A stretch of DNA of 64,000 nt from an uncultured bacterium. Its GTDB lineage: Bacteria > Cyanobacteriota > Vampirovibrionia > Gastranaerophilales > Gastranaerophilaceae. The stretch lies in contig CACWTN010000002.1 in NCBI GenBank assembly GCA_902763805.1, positions 62,001 to 126,000 on the forward strand, written 5' to 3'. A program made the position numbers and the translations under genes. Below are positions 9,156 to 17,418 of this stretch, in pieces (the first letter of the stretch is position 1; each line of letters begins with the position of its first letter). Under the pieces are notes generated by a model. It was not told the DNA's origin. It saw only the letters and a program-made list of their open reading frames with translations, and made no database searches.

Positions 9156-9695
9156 TTATTTCTTACCAGCTTTACCGGCTTTACGTCTGATGTATTCACC
9201 TTCGTACTTAACACCTTTTCCTTTGTAAACTTCAGGAGGTCTTTTTCCTCTGATGAATGCTGCGATATCACCGACAGCCTGTTTGTTTGAACCGCTTACC
9301 GTAATCTTTGTGTTAGCTTCAACTGCAAAAGTAATACCTGCAGGAGCTTCGATGATTACAGGGTGAGAATAACCGAGTGCCATGTTAAGGTTTTTGCCTT
9401 CCATTGCTGCACGGTAACCAACACCAACGATTTCAAGCTTCTTTTCAAAACCCTTTGAAACACCTGTTACAGCATTTGCAATAAGAGTTCTGAATAAACC
9501 GTGAAGAGCGCCTGCTTTTCTGTCATCTGAATTTTGTTCAACGATGATTTGGTTTTCTTTCTGTGAAACTTTAACTTCATCTCTGAAAGAAACAGATTCG
9601 GTACCCTTAGGTCCTTTAACGGTAATTGTGTTACCTTCTATTTTTACTTCTACCCCTGATGGGATATCAATAGGTTTTTTACCAATACGTGACAT
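9156..9695 (-). CDS. rplF: Large subunit ribosomal protein uL6
   Basis: 179 residues from ATG 9695, which has AAAGGAG upstream and gives the normal MSRIGKKPI start; a longer in-frame extension is rejected. Family signatures include [20 protein letters not shown] and the C-terminal [19 protein letters not shown]6 sits near the sarcin-ricin loop and GTPase centre. Second gene of the rpsH-rplF-rplR group. Confidence 0.98.
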   Translation of the reverse strand: MSRIGKKPIDIPSGVEVKIEGNTITVKGPKGTESVSFRDEVKVSQKENQIIVEQNSDDRKAGALHGLFRTLIANAVTGVSKGFEKKLEIVGVGYRAAMEGKNLNMALGYSHPVIIEAPAGITFAVEANTKITVSGSNKQAVGDIAAFIRGKRPPEVYKGKGVKYEGEYIRRKAGKAGKK

Positions 9696-9790
9696 ATTAT
9701 TTTCTCCTTTAAATTTGTATATCGGCTTTTCTGTCAATTGAACCGATTTTAGTGTTATTAACTTAAACAGGTGTTTTCACACCGTCAATA

Positions 9791-10186
9791 CTAGTAGATG
9801 TAGCAAAGAACTTCGCCGCCAAGGTTTTCTTTTCTTGCTTTACGGTCAGTCAATAAACCTTTGCTTGTAGATACAATTGCTATACCCATACCGCCCATAA
9901 CCTGCGGTAAGTTTTTAGCTTTACAATAGCTTCTTAAACCAGGTTTTGAAACTCTCTTTAAGCTTGTGATAACAGGCTTGTTAGCTTCGTCATATTTTAA
10001 ATCAATAGACAAAGTCTTGAAATGTCCGTCAACCTTTTCTGAATAATCAGTAATATAACCTTCTTCTTTTAAAAGTTTAGCCAAAGCTACTTTTAATTTT
10101 GAAGACGGTAATTCTACTGACGGGTGAGAAACTACGTTAGCGTTTCTGATTCTTGTTAGCATATCTGCTATAGGATCTGTGTTCAT
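9791..10186 (-). CDS. rpsH: Small subunit ribosomal protein uS8
   Basis: 131 residues, full length. It begins [21 protein letters not shown] and ends with the family motif [21 protein letters not shown]...[10 protein letters not shown]8 binds 16S rRNA helix 21 and in other bacteria represses the spc operon. It is the first gene of its transcript here, preceded by a clear promoter at 10339-10367; rplE and rpsN, its usual upstream neighbours, are absent. Confidence 0.98.
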   Translation of the reverse strand: MNTDPIADMLTRIRNANVVSHPSVELPSSKLKVALAKLLKEEGYITDYSEKVDGHFKTLSIDLKYDEANKPVITSLKRVSKPGLRSYCKAKNLPQVMGGMGIAIVSTSKGLLTDRKARKENLGGEVLCYIY

Positions 10187-10338
10187 ACTGTTTTCCTTTA
10201 CTGTTATGGAGTAGTTTAAATAATTTTTGCCGAACGTGAGAAATCAGCATCTTTTTATTTACTTGCTCCGAGTACTCGTCACTTGCTGAACTAATTGGTG
10301 CTTCATTAAAAAGCGTCTTTCAGTAGTCTGACAAAGTT

Positions 10339-10367
10339 ATCTTAGCATGACCGTTTTTTTTATGCAA
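10339..10367 (-). promoter_or_regulatory. Promoter of the rpsH-rplF-rplR operon
   Basis: On the minus strand TTGCAT (10367-10362), a 17-bp spacer, and TAAGAT (10344-10339) preceded by TG one base before, that is an extended -10. Transcription would start near 10331, leaving a leader of ~145 nt before rpsH that could host ribosomal-protein feedback control. Confidence 0.6.
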
Positions 10368-10597
10368 GTGGGGAGATACATTTTAGACAGAATATTACCC
10401 GAGAAAATAAGTCAGGTTACTAATGTAACAACATACGTATTTTACGTTAAATATAATTATTAAATCTTTTTCATACTTCCAGCTATTCTTAATTCCAGGG
10501 GAGGGTAAATTTGTTTATTCTCCCTTTTTTTTTGACCGAACAACATCAATCCAAGGTAAAGGTATCTACAATCAAAACTTAGTTTCCCATTTTCCCC
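10368..10597. other. Intergenic stretch between the rpsH promoter and an orphan secreted-protein gene
   Basis: No convincing reading frame on either strand. It holds a plus-strand intrinsic terminator with a possible small RNA (10452-10533, listed separately). Otherwise it is AT-rich with a short GTTAC-taat-GTAAC repeat near 10416-10429. Confidence 0.5.
10452..10533 (+). ncRNA. Candidate small RNA ending in an intrinsic terminator
   Basis: An 11-bp hairpin (GGGAGGGTAAA at 10499-10509, loop TTTG, TTTATTCTCCC at 10514-10524, including two G-U pairs) is followed by nine T residues (10525-10533). This is a strong terminator in the plus direction, yet both neighbouring genes are on the minus strand and no plus-strand gene precedes it. 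A TATAAT at 10452-10457 could be a -10 giving a transcript of ~70 nt; no good -35 is visible. Confidence 0.35.
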
Positions 10598-11242
10598 CTA
10601 GCCTTGTTCTCTTAGCAAAAGAATGGCTGAGTTAATTTCTTCTTTTAAGTAATCAAGCTGCTGCTCAATGTTTGCCGGACTGTATATTGAACCGCTTTCG
10701 GTATAAGCCATATAACGCTGATATTTTGCTGCCTCTTTTCTGAGTTCCATAAGCGTTTTAACATATCTGTTAACTTCAATAAGTTTTCTGAAAGATTCGT
10801 AATAAGATTCAGGTTTCCCGTCATATTTTTGTATAAGGTAATCAATATTAACAGTCACGAGATTTCCTTTGGAAACAAAAAGCTGAACACTTTCGTTTTC
10901 ATCTATGCAATCGTACAATTTTTCAAGCATAGGAATAATATTATTCGCATCCGTAACATACTGAGAAGTTTTATCTTTTTTCTGAATAATATCTATAAAG
11001 GCAGGATTATCTTTCGGAACAGGTTTAAGTTCGGAAGGATTATCAAACTGCTGGGGTTCAAACATCGGTTCGGTAACCTGTATTTTCTTTTTTTCAATTT
11101 TACTTTCTATATCAGGGAGAGTTCCCGCATACCCTTTTCCCTGCAATTCTTTTTCAAGGGTTTTGTCTTTTTTATGCCAAAAGAATGCATGAGATGGCAG
11201 TGCAAAACTCAATATAATTAATAAAGCTGCTAATTTCTTCAT
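10598..11242 (-). CDS. Secreted orphan protein with signal peptide
   Basis: 214 residues. The N-terminus MKKLAALLIILSFALPSHA is a clear Sec signal peptide with likely cleavage after SHA. The mature part begins FFWHKKDK, has a proline-rich linker (~45-80), then a mainly helical C-terminal half with many charged residues. No family recognised. Probably periplasmic. It is followed on the same strand only by the non-coding 10.4-10.6 kb stretch. Confidence 0.7.
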   Translation of the reverse strand: MKKLAALLIILSFALPSHAFFWHKKDKTLEKELQGKGYAGTLPDIESKIEKKKIQVTEPMFEPQQFDNPSELKPVPKDNPAFIDIIQKKDKTSQYVTDANNIIPMLEKLYDCIDENESVQLFVSKGNLVTVNIDYLIQKYDGKPESYYESFRKLIEVNRYVKTLMELRKEAAKYQRYMAYTESGSIYSPANIEQQLDYLKEEINSAILLLREQG

Positions 11243-11281
11243 ATATATATTATATTTATTATTCAGGAAAAAATCAAAATT

Positions 11282-11641
11282 TTATTTTTTTAATAAAAAG
11301 TTTTTATATCGTAAACTTTGTATTTTATTTTCTTTTTCTTCCAGTTCATATGAATTTAAACCGTTAACAAAACCGAGTCGGTCATTCTCAGACATAAGCT
11401 TTTCAATTTTTTTCTCTGCAGATTCACAGCATAAGTTTAAAGTTCTGACCTTTTCTACAAGTGCTTCAATAATATCTTCGGCACTGCTTGATTTTATTTT
11501 AAAATCTTCTTTTATTAAATCCATAATCTCACTGGTTTTTCTTTGACATCTTACAGGCTTGGTAAGATGTTTTTTTACGAAATTCGTTCCGGCGTTTCCG
11601 TTAAAAACGATAGGTTTATGTACTTGTAATGATACTTTCAT
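11282..11641 (-). CDS. Orphan with N-terminal FNG motif and coiled coil
   Basis: 119 residues. It opens MKVSLQVHKPIVFNGNAG, an N-terminal pattern shared with other orphans in this window (MKVSQVTKTNFTAG at 44932, MRISSINV...PSFKG at 62633). From ~65 the protein is a charged heptad-like helix, probably a coiled coil (VRTLNLCCESAEKKIEKLMSE). AAGGAA precedes the ATG. It lies 14 nt after recR on the same strand. Function unknown. Confidence 0.65.
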   Translation of the reverse strand: MKVSLQVHKPIVFNGNAGTNFVKKHLTKPVRCQRKTSEIMDLIKEDFKIKSSSAEDIIEALVEKVRTLNLCCESAEKKIEKLMSENDRLGFVNGLNSYELEEKENKIQSLRYKNFLLKK

Positions 11642-11655
11642 CTGTATTCCTTCAA

Positions 11656-12252
11656 TTATAATTCCCGTCTGCCTTCTATAGCTCTTGCAATAGTTACTTC
11701 GTCAGCATATTCCAAATCAGCACCGACAGGCAGACCAAATGCAATTCTTGAAATTTTTATTCCGAACGGTTTAATAAGTTTTGTCAGATATAAACTTGTC
11801 GCTTCGCCTTCAACTGATGGAGAAAGAGCAAGAATAACTTCCTTAACTGCTTCATCCGTAAGCCTTGTAAGCAGTTCTTTTATCCTGATATCTTCGGCAC
11901 CGATACCGTCAATAGGAGAGATAAGTCCCTGTAAAACGTGGTACAAGCCTTTGTACTCGTTTGTTTTTTCAATAGCTATCAGGTCTTTTGTTTCTGCAAC
12001 AACGCAAATAACCGAACGGTTTCTGTTATTTGAAGAACAAATTTCGCATGGACTTTGAGTAGAAATGTTGTAACAAATCTCACAGGTTTTTGCGCTTCTT
12101 TTTGCCATAATTATTGTATTAGCAAATTTTTCCACCTCGCTCAGCGGCATTTTCAGTATCTGAAAAGCCATCCGCTGTGCCGATTTTGGTCCAACGGATG
12201 GAAATTTCTGAAACTGTTCTATTAATGCTGCTATAGATTTTGGATAAATCAC
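11656..12252 (-). CDS. recR: Recombination mediator RecR
   Basis: 198 residues, the normal length. RecR works with RecF/RecO in gap repair. Visible are the helix-hairpin-helix at ~10-30 (FQKFPSVGPKSAQRMAF), a four-cysteine zinc finger (CEICYNISTQSPCEIC, ~56-71), and a Toprim domain with VVAETKDL and SPSVEGEATS. The start codon is GTG at 12252. It follows ybaB on the same strand by 13 nt, the standard recR context. recF is also present at 42821. Confidence 0.97.
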   Translation of the reverse strand: MIYPKSIAALIEQFQKFPSVGPKSAQRMAFQILKMPLSEVEKFANTIIMAKRSAKTCEICYNISTQSPCEICSSNNRNRSVICVVAETKDLIAIEKTNEYKGLYHVLQGLISPIDGIGAEDIRIKELLTRLTDEAVKEVILALSPSVEGEATSLYLTKLIKPFGIKISRIAFGLPVGADLEYADEVTIARAIEGRREL

Positions 12253-12265
12253 TTTATCTTAACCT

Positions 12266-12601
12266 CTAAAACAGTCCCGGAATAGAAATACCGCCTGTTA
12301 CGGCTTTCATTCTTTCTTCCATAACGGATTGTGCCTTTGAAGAAGTCTGATTAATTGCTGCCGTAATCAAATCTTCAAGCATTTCTATTGTATCTTCTGA
12401 AACAGAAGACGGATTTTCTGGATTTATAGCTTCTGCAGAAAGTTTAATTGACTTAAAAATACCCTTACCGTCACATATAACTTTTACAGAACCATTTCCT
12501 GCTTCGCCTGAGATTTCCATTTGGTTAAGTTCTTCCTGAGCTTCTTTTAATCTCTTTTGAATATTCTGAGCCTGTTTCATCATGTTCATCATGTTCATCA
12601 T
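12266..12601 (-). CDS. ybaB: YbaB/EbfC nucleoid-associated protein
   Basis: 111 residues. Family features are the N-terminal KQAQNIQKRLKEAQEEL, VKVICDGKGIFKSIKLS and the C-terminal MKAVTGGISIPGLF. These small dimers bind DNA and are usually encoded next to recR, as here. The start has AAGGAG 8 nt upstream. The first codons repeat ATGATGAAC, giving several alternative in-frame ATGs, the first being favoured by spacing. Confidence 0.95.
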   Translation of the reverse strand: MMNMMNMMKQAQNIQKRLKEAQEELNQMEISGEAGNGSVKVICDGKGIFKSIKLSAEAINPENPSSVSEDTIEMLEDLITAAINQTSSKAQSVMEERMKAVTGGISIPGLF

Positions 12602-12626
12602 AATAAAAATCTCCTTATGTACTTAA

Positions 12627-13385
12627 TTAAATCTGGTCTTCAATCTTTGACATCAAATCATCGTCAATATCAAAGTTTGCATAAACGTTCTGAACATCAT
12701 CGTGTTCTTCAAGTCTGCCTAATAAACGCATAATATTAACCGCAGTTTTTTCATCAGTAATCTCAATTGTATTTTGAGGTACTCTTGTGAATTCAGCGGT
12801 AACAGCTTTAAAACCTTCTTTTTCAAGTCCTTCTGCTATAGGCTGAAGGTTAGGAATAGAAGTATAAACCTTGTATTCGTCTTCTTCCTCAACAATATCA
12901 TCCGCATCAAGATTAATTGCTGCTTCAAAAAGTGCATCAAAATCGACATCTTCTTTTTCAAAAGTTATGCAGCCTTTTTTATCAAACATATAACCGACGC
13001 AGCCTGTTTCACCGAGGTTGCCGTTAAATTTTGTGAAATAACTTCTGATATCGCCTGCTGTTCTGTTTTTGTTATCGGTCATTGCTTCAATAACAACTGC
13101 AACGCCGCCTGCTGCATATCCTTCATAAGTCATTTCGTCGTAATTTTCATTGTTACCTGCGCCAGAGCCCTTTTCAATAGCACGTTTGATATTATCGTTT
13201 GGAAGTCCTGCCGCTTTAGCTTTTTCAATTGCTGTTCTCAAACGGAAGTTACCTGCAGGATCAGGTCCGCCGAGTTTTGATGCAACAATAAGTTCTCTTG
13301 AATATTTCTGAAACTCAGCTGCTCTGAGTGAGTCTGTTTTTGCTTTTTTATGTTTAATCGTTGACCATTTTGAGTGTCCGCTCAT
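12627..13385 (-). CDS. yebC: YebC/PmpR family regulator
   Basis: 252 residues, full length. It begins MSGHSKWSTIKHKKAKTDS and contains PNDNIKRAIEKGSGA, YEGYAAGGVAVVIEAMTDNKNRT and the acidic C-terminal region, all typical of YebC. Members act as DNA-binding regulators and, more recently, as translation factors easing proline stretches. A GGGGG run precedes the ATG. It lies directly upstream of ybaB-recR. Confidence 0.96.
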   Translation of the reverse strand: MSGHSKWSTIKHKKAKTDSLRAAEFQKYSRELIVASKLGGPDPAGNFRLRTAIEKAKAAGLPNDNIKRAIEKGSGAGNNENYDEMTYEGYAAGGVAVVIEAMTDNKNRTAGDIRSYFTKFNGNLGETGCVGYMFDKKGCITFEKEDVDFDALFEAAINLDADDIVEEEDEYKVYTSIPNLQPIAEGLEKEGFKAVTAEFTRVPQNTIEITDEKTAVNIMRLLGRLEEHDDVQNVYANFDIDDDLMSKIEDQI

Positions 13386-13515
13386 AAGTTATATCCCCCT
13401 TTTGTGTATTTGGGCACGGAAGTCCATTTACTCCTTACCCCCGGCTTTAAAATTGTAATCTAAAGGTATTAAAAAGGCAAGATAAATATACGATTTACGT
13501 CATATAACATTACAA

Positions 13516-14547
13516 TTAAGGCCTGATTAAAAACTTAATCGCATTACCTTCGATATGCTGTTCCATCGCCCATTCAACTTTTTCAAGCGGAAGTTCTGCA
13601 GTAATAAGTTTTTCAACTTCAACTTCACCTGATGCAATGTAGTCAAGTGCCTGTCTGAAATATTTTGGGGTATGGTGAAATACGCTCATCAGCTTAATAT
13701 CACCGTAATGCATTTTAGTAGTATCAAAAGTTACCGTTGAACCTGATTTGCAGCCGCCAAAGAAATGAACGGTACCGCCAGGGCGGACACAGGAGAATAC
13801 TCTTTCCCACATTTCTGGAAGTCCTACACATTCAACTGCAACGTCCAAGCCTTTTCCTTCTTCGGTAAAATCTTTGAAGATTTTCTCAGGGTTAGGATAT
13901 TTTTTCAAATCAACAACTTCATCAGCATAACTGAACTCTTCCGCAAGTTTCAATTTTATCGGATTTCTGCCTGCCGCAATAACCCTTGCTCCCTTTAATT
14001 TTGCAAGCCTTGCGAACATAAGACCTATAGGTCCTATTCCGATTACACCTACTGTATCACCAGGCTTTATCCCTGTTCTTTCAACACCGTGAACAACATT
14101 AGCCAACGGTTCTGCAAACGCTGCCTTGTGGAACGGAAGCGAATCAGGTAAAATTATCGTATTTTTCTTAACTATTCTTTCTGGAACAACAATATATTCA
14201 GCATAAGCTCCGTTTAATAAATCAAGGTTTTCGCAGAGGTTGTATTCACCTCTTTTGCAGTAAAAACATTCGCCGCACGGAGCTGAGTTAGCGCAAACAA
14301 CTCTGTCACCAACTTTCACATTTGTTACACCTTCCGCAACTTTTGCAACGGTTCCTGCAAATTCGTGTCCAAAGCCTGAAGGGATGCTTTTTATTAAAAC
14401 AGGATGACCTCTCCTGAAGGTTTTTACATCGGTTCCGCAGGTAAGCGCAGCACCTATTTTTACAAGGATTTCACCTTTTTCCAAAGGCTTAATCATTGTT
14501 TCTTCATACTTTATATTCTGAGGTCCGTAAAATAAAACAGCTTTCAT
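13516..14547 (-). CDS. Zinc-dependent medium-chain alcohol/polyol dehydrogenase
   Basis: 343 residues of the MDR family. Catalytic-zinc ligands lie in LTCGTDVKTF and GHEFAGTV (~35-70). The structural zinc loop has four cysteines (CGECFYCKRGEYNLC, ~92-106). The NAD-binding Rossmann motif is GVIGIGPIGLMFARL (~167-181). The sequence resembles L-threonine and sorbitol dehydrogenases, but the substrate cannot be set from motifs. It lies 6 nt downstream of lgt on the same strand. Confidence 0.9.
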   Translation of the reverse strand: MKAVLFYGPQNIKYEETMIKPLEKGEILVKIGAALTCGTDVKTFRRGHPVLIKSIPSGFGHEFAGTVAKVAEGVTNVKVGDRVVCANSAPCGECFYCKRGEYNLCENLDLLNGAYAEYIVVPERIVKKNTIILPDSLPFHKAAFAEPLANVVHGVERTGIKPGDTVGVIGIGPIGLMFARLAKLKGARVIAAGRNPIKLKLAEEFSYADEVVDLKKYPNPEKIFKDFTEEGKGLDVAVECVGLPEMWERVFSCVRPGGTVHFFGGCKSGSTVTFDTTKMHYGDIKLMSVFHHTPKYFRQALDYIASGEVEVEKLITAELPLEKVEWAMEQHIEGNAIKFLIRP

Positions 14548-14553
14548 TCTTTA

Positions 14554-15339
14554 TTAACCCTGCTTTTTAAAGTTATTAATCAATAACAGTGTAACTGATA
14601 AAACTATTATACCAACAGATACAGCAATTGCAACAGGAATACCGCCGATATATCTTATGCTGTCTATGCGGATATTTTCAACAACTATCCTTGCCGCCGA
14701 ATACAAAATCAGATATATAAGTGCAAGATTACCTTCTTTTTGGTATTTCCCTGTTTTTGCAAAATACAACAATATCCCAAATATAATTAAATCCAAAATA
14801 CTTTCATACAAAAATGCAGGATGGTAGTATCCGACATTTTGGAACGGAATATGCCTGTACGGGGGTGCTATATAAAGTTTCCATGGTAAATTTGTCGGAA
14901 GTCCGTATGCTTCGGAGTTAAAAAAGTTTCCCCATCTTCCGATAGCCTGACCGAGAGCAAGACCTGTAACCGAAACGTCACAGAGCTTTTTAATGCTGAG
15001 TTTATGCCTTAGAGCATAGATTATTAATCCGATAAATCCTCCTGCTATCGCTCCGTGAATAGATATTCCTCCGTGTCTTACCGCCAGGATTTCAGTCGGA
15101 AATCTGAGATAAAAATCATAATCAAGCAGGCAGTAATAAAGTCTTGCGCCGATGATGCCGAATATAATTAAATACGGTGCAAGGTCGATTATTGTTTCTT
15201 TTTTCAGTTCAAAATACTTTGTACCCAGCCAATCTGACAAAAGTGTACCTGCTGCGATAGCGAAAGCCAGAATTACACCATAATAATATATATGAACACC
15301 GAATACGGTGCATAAGATTTGTGACGGAGCCGTAAACAT
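14554..15339 (-). CDS. lgt: Prolipoprotein diacylglyceryl transferase
   Basis: 261 residues, inner-membrane protein with about seven hydrophobic segments. It attaches diacylglycerol to the lipobox cysteine of prolipoproteins. Signatures are YYGVILAFA, HGGISIHGAIAGG and GRWGNFFNSEAYG, the Lgt signature with its essential arginine. It lies 13 nt after a gene for a lipobox protein (15353-15919), so enzyme and a likely substrate share an operon. Confidence 0.97.
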   Translation of the reverse strand: MFTAPSQILCTVFGVHIYYYGVILAFAIAAGTLLSDWLGTKYFELKKETIIDLAPYLIIFGIIGARLYYCLLDYDFYLRFPTEILAVRHGGISIHGAIAGGFIGLIIYALRHKLSIKKLCDVSVTGLALGQAIGRWGNFFNSEAYGLPTNLPWKLYIAPPYRHIPFQNVGYYHPAFLYESILDLIIFGILLYFAKTGKYQKEGNLALIYLILYSAARIVVENIRIDSIRYIGGIPVAIAVSVGIIVLSVTLLLINNFKKQG

Positions 15340-15352
15340 TATATCTTCTTTC

Positions 15353-15919
15353 TTATTTCTTTTCGTTTTCTGCTATGAATTCTTCGGATTGTTTAATCAT
15401 TTCTTCTACAGTTTCACGGTCCTGAGTATCAGGCACATTTTGAAGATATTTCTGCAGATTTTCTATTGCAGACTTTTTCAAAGCAATTACACTATCTTTA
15501 TCAAGTTTTACAACTTCTCTTTTTATATCAATATTTTCTTTTTCTGTATCAACAGTTGCGGTTTCTTCAACTTCCGCTTTTTCGTAAGCATCGTCTGCCA
15601 TACCGATTTGGGCAACACCTAAAGAATAATAAAAATCATAAAAATCTGGTTTTATTTTTATTCCGTTTTCAAGTGCATCAATTGCAACGTCGTACTTGTT
15701 AGCACCAATTGCTGCAACCCCGAGATTATAATAAGTCTGATACATTGTATTATCCAAATCTAGACTTGCCTGCAGACGGTTCATAGCTGATTCATAATCA
15801 CCCTTCTGCATATACTCAGAAGCTTTGTTATTAAGCTCCTGAACGGCTATGTTGTTGATACATGCTGTTGTAATTACCGCTATAAATAATATAGATACTA
15901 TTAATAAGGCTTTTTTCAT
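15353..15919 (-). CDS. TPR-repeat lipoprotein
   Basis: 188 residues from ATG 15919; an in-frame TTG at 15934 is an alternative start. The N-terminus MKKALLIVSILFIAVITTAC is a lipoprotein signal with lipobox VITTAC, so the mature protein is lipid-anchored. Residues ~30-105 contain two to three TPR units (ASEYMQKGDYESAMNRL, YQTYYNLGVAAIGANKYDVAI, YDFYYSLGVAQIG). The C-terminal third is a charged helix. Such proteins often scaffold envelope complexes. Co-transcribed with lgt. Confidence 0.85.
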   Translation of the reverse strand: MKKALLIVSILFIAVITTACINNIAVQELNNKASEYMQKGDYESAMNRLQASLDLDNTMYQTYYNLGVAAIGANKYDVAIDALENGIKIKPDFYDFYYSLGVAQIGMADDAYEKAEVEETATVDTEKENIDIKREVVKLDKDSVIALKKSAIENLQKYLQNVPDTQDRETVEEMIKQSEEFIAENEKK

Positions 15920-16062
15920 CTCTCTATTTCCCAATAAAAATCTCTCTTACTGTCAAATTTTATTACACACAAGCATAATAATCAAGTTTGTAAAGAATTA
16001 AGCATGGGGGAGGGTAAATATAAAATATGCTAATACTTAATACTAAATAAAATAGCAAAAAT

Positions 16063-16389
16063 CTATTCTTTCATGAGACTTCTTACGACATTATATAAAA
16101 TATCCAGCTTTTCAGGCTTTTTAGCAATAACTTCCAAGTTATTTTTTATTTCGTTGAGTATTTCTTCAGACGGCTTAAGGTGATTGGTTGAAAACAGTTC
16201 TTCTGTTGTTGTATTTAAAGCTTTTACTAATTTATCCAAAGTTTCAGCCGTAACGAAATTCTCGCCTATTTCAATACCGCTCAGCGTTCGTTGTGATATA
16301 TCAACAGCCTCTGAGAGCTGTTCTTGTGTCAGCCCCCTGTTAATTCGCATACGTTTAATTTTTCTGCCTAATTCTTCTTTTACACCCAT
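16063..16389 (-). CDS. XRE-family transcriptional regulator
   Basis: 108 residues. A standard lambda-repressor-type HTH spans ~8-65 (RINRGLTQEQLSEAVDISQRTLSGIEIGE). The C-terminal ~40 residues are helical with no known ligand domain. Transcribed divergently from the beta-barrel-like gene at 16620; the gap holds palindromes that may be its operators. Confidence 0.88.
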   Translation of the reverse strand: MGVKEELGRKIKRMRINRGLTQEQLSEAVDISQRTLSGIEIGENFVTAETLDKLVKALNTTTEELFSTNHLKPSEEILNEIKNNLEVIAKKPEKLDILYNVVRSLMKE

Positions 16390-16437
16390 AAGCTCACCAA
16401 TAATATACGTTTTATTTCATAAAATTTACAAATTATG

Positions 16438-16487
16438 AACTTAAGAGTATTTTATATTAAGTTTTGTAAACCTGTAACGAGGCGTTA
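16438..16487. promoter_or_regulatory. Candidate operators between the XRE regulator and barrel gene
   Basis: Two inverted repeats stand out: AACTTAA (16438-16444) with TTAAGTT (16457-16463), and the perfect 13-bp TAACG-agg-CGTTA (16475-16487). Either could bind the adjacent XRE dimer. Function inferred from symmetry and position only. Confidence 0.35.
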
Positions 16488-16619
16488 TATCTATATTTTA
16501 GATTTTTAGCAATTTAATTTCGTAATTTAAGGCAATTTCTAAAAAGATAAATACTTTATATATACATAAGAACTAAAAACAAAAAGTTTACACGAGAATA
16601 TAAAAAAAGGAGAAAGAGT

Positions 16620-17348
16620 ATGACAAACCCGGTATTCAAAAATGTAAAAGTTACAGGTTACACAGGAGTGCAAGCAGGAATCATCAACAATTCCGCAAAA
16701 GAAAAATTTTTAAACACAGGTGCCGTTTTAGGCGGTGAGGCTCGATACAAAGGAGCTTTTGCAAGAGCTCAGGTAATGGGCGGTACAGCAATAGGTGCAG
16801 AAGCACAACTTGGATATGAATTTGATTTAGGAAAAAATATGGGACTTGAGCTTAGTGCAAAAACTCAAATGTATAAAAATTTAGTCAGCGATTTAGGCAG
16901 CACAACTCATACTGCAGAGTTCCATCACAATGCAGAATATTCAATAGTTAACGAACAGGGACAAACTGAAATCATAAATCAATCTTTTGATGAAAATCAT
17001 ACATCATCTTGGAACCATAGCATGCAACAAACAGGCTTGAAAGCCCAGCTTAATTTTGGTTCTGAAAAAGCTCGTTTCGGAGTTAGTATTGAAGCAGGTA
17101 CAAGAAATAGCCAAAGACCAAACATTAGTTATTCCTCTGATATTAACTCTAATATTGATATAAAAAATGGTGATAAAATTGTTAATGTACAAAATTTGGC
17201 ACAAGTAACTGCAGTTAACGTTGATAATGGAGCAAAAGGTTATGTAACACCTACATTAACAGCAAAAGTAAATCTTGGAAAAGGTTTTTCACTTAATGCT
17301 AATGCAGATTTGTACCAAGGTCAGGCAGGAATCAGATATAACTTCTAA
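16620..17348 (+). CDS. Beta-barrel-like outer-membrane-type protein without signal peptide
   Basis: 242 residues. From ~30 on the sequence alternates short amphipathic strands (ARAQVMGGTAIGAEAQLGYEF, GLELSAKTQMY, GLKAQLNFG, RFGVSIEAGTRN, YVTPTLTAKVNLG, FSLNANADLYQGQAGIRYNF) and ends in phenylalanine, as outer-membrane barrels do. There is no hydrophobic signal peptide: the start MTNPVFKNVKVTGYTG follows a strong AAAGGAG and no better upstream start is visible. It contains the NPVFKN variant of the local F-x motif. Family not recognised. Ends at a strong terminator. Confidence 0.65.
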   Translation: MTNPVFKNVKVTGYTGVQAGIINNSAKEKFLNTGAVLGGEARYKGAFARAQVMGGTAIGAEAQLGYEFDLGKNMGLELSAKTQMYKNLVSDLGSTTHTAEFHHNAEYSIVNEQGQTEIINQSFDENHTSSWNHSMQQTGLKAQLNFGSEKARFGVSIEAGTRNSQRPNISYSSDINSNIDIKNGDKIVNVQNLAQVTAVNVDNGAKGYVTPTLTAKVNLGKGFSLNANADLYQGQAGIRYNF

Positions 17349-17364
17349 AATGAATATCAATAAT

Positions 17365-17397
17365 AAAAAAAGCGTTCAATATTGAACGCTTTTTTTT
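17365..17397. terminator. Bidirectional terminator
   Basis: Palindrome GCGTTCAATATTGAACGC at 17372-17389, with seven A before and eight T after. Serves the barrel gene (plus) and oadB (minus, stop at 17419). Confidence 0.85.
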
Positions 17398-17418
17398 GTT
17401 AATATATTTTATTTACCC

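Noticed and set aside
10498-16019. 13-mer GGGGAGGGTAAAT at 10498-10510 and 16007-16019 as a dispersed element
   Set aside because: Only two short copies with unrelated flanks; one is just the arm of a terminator hairpin.
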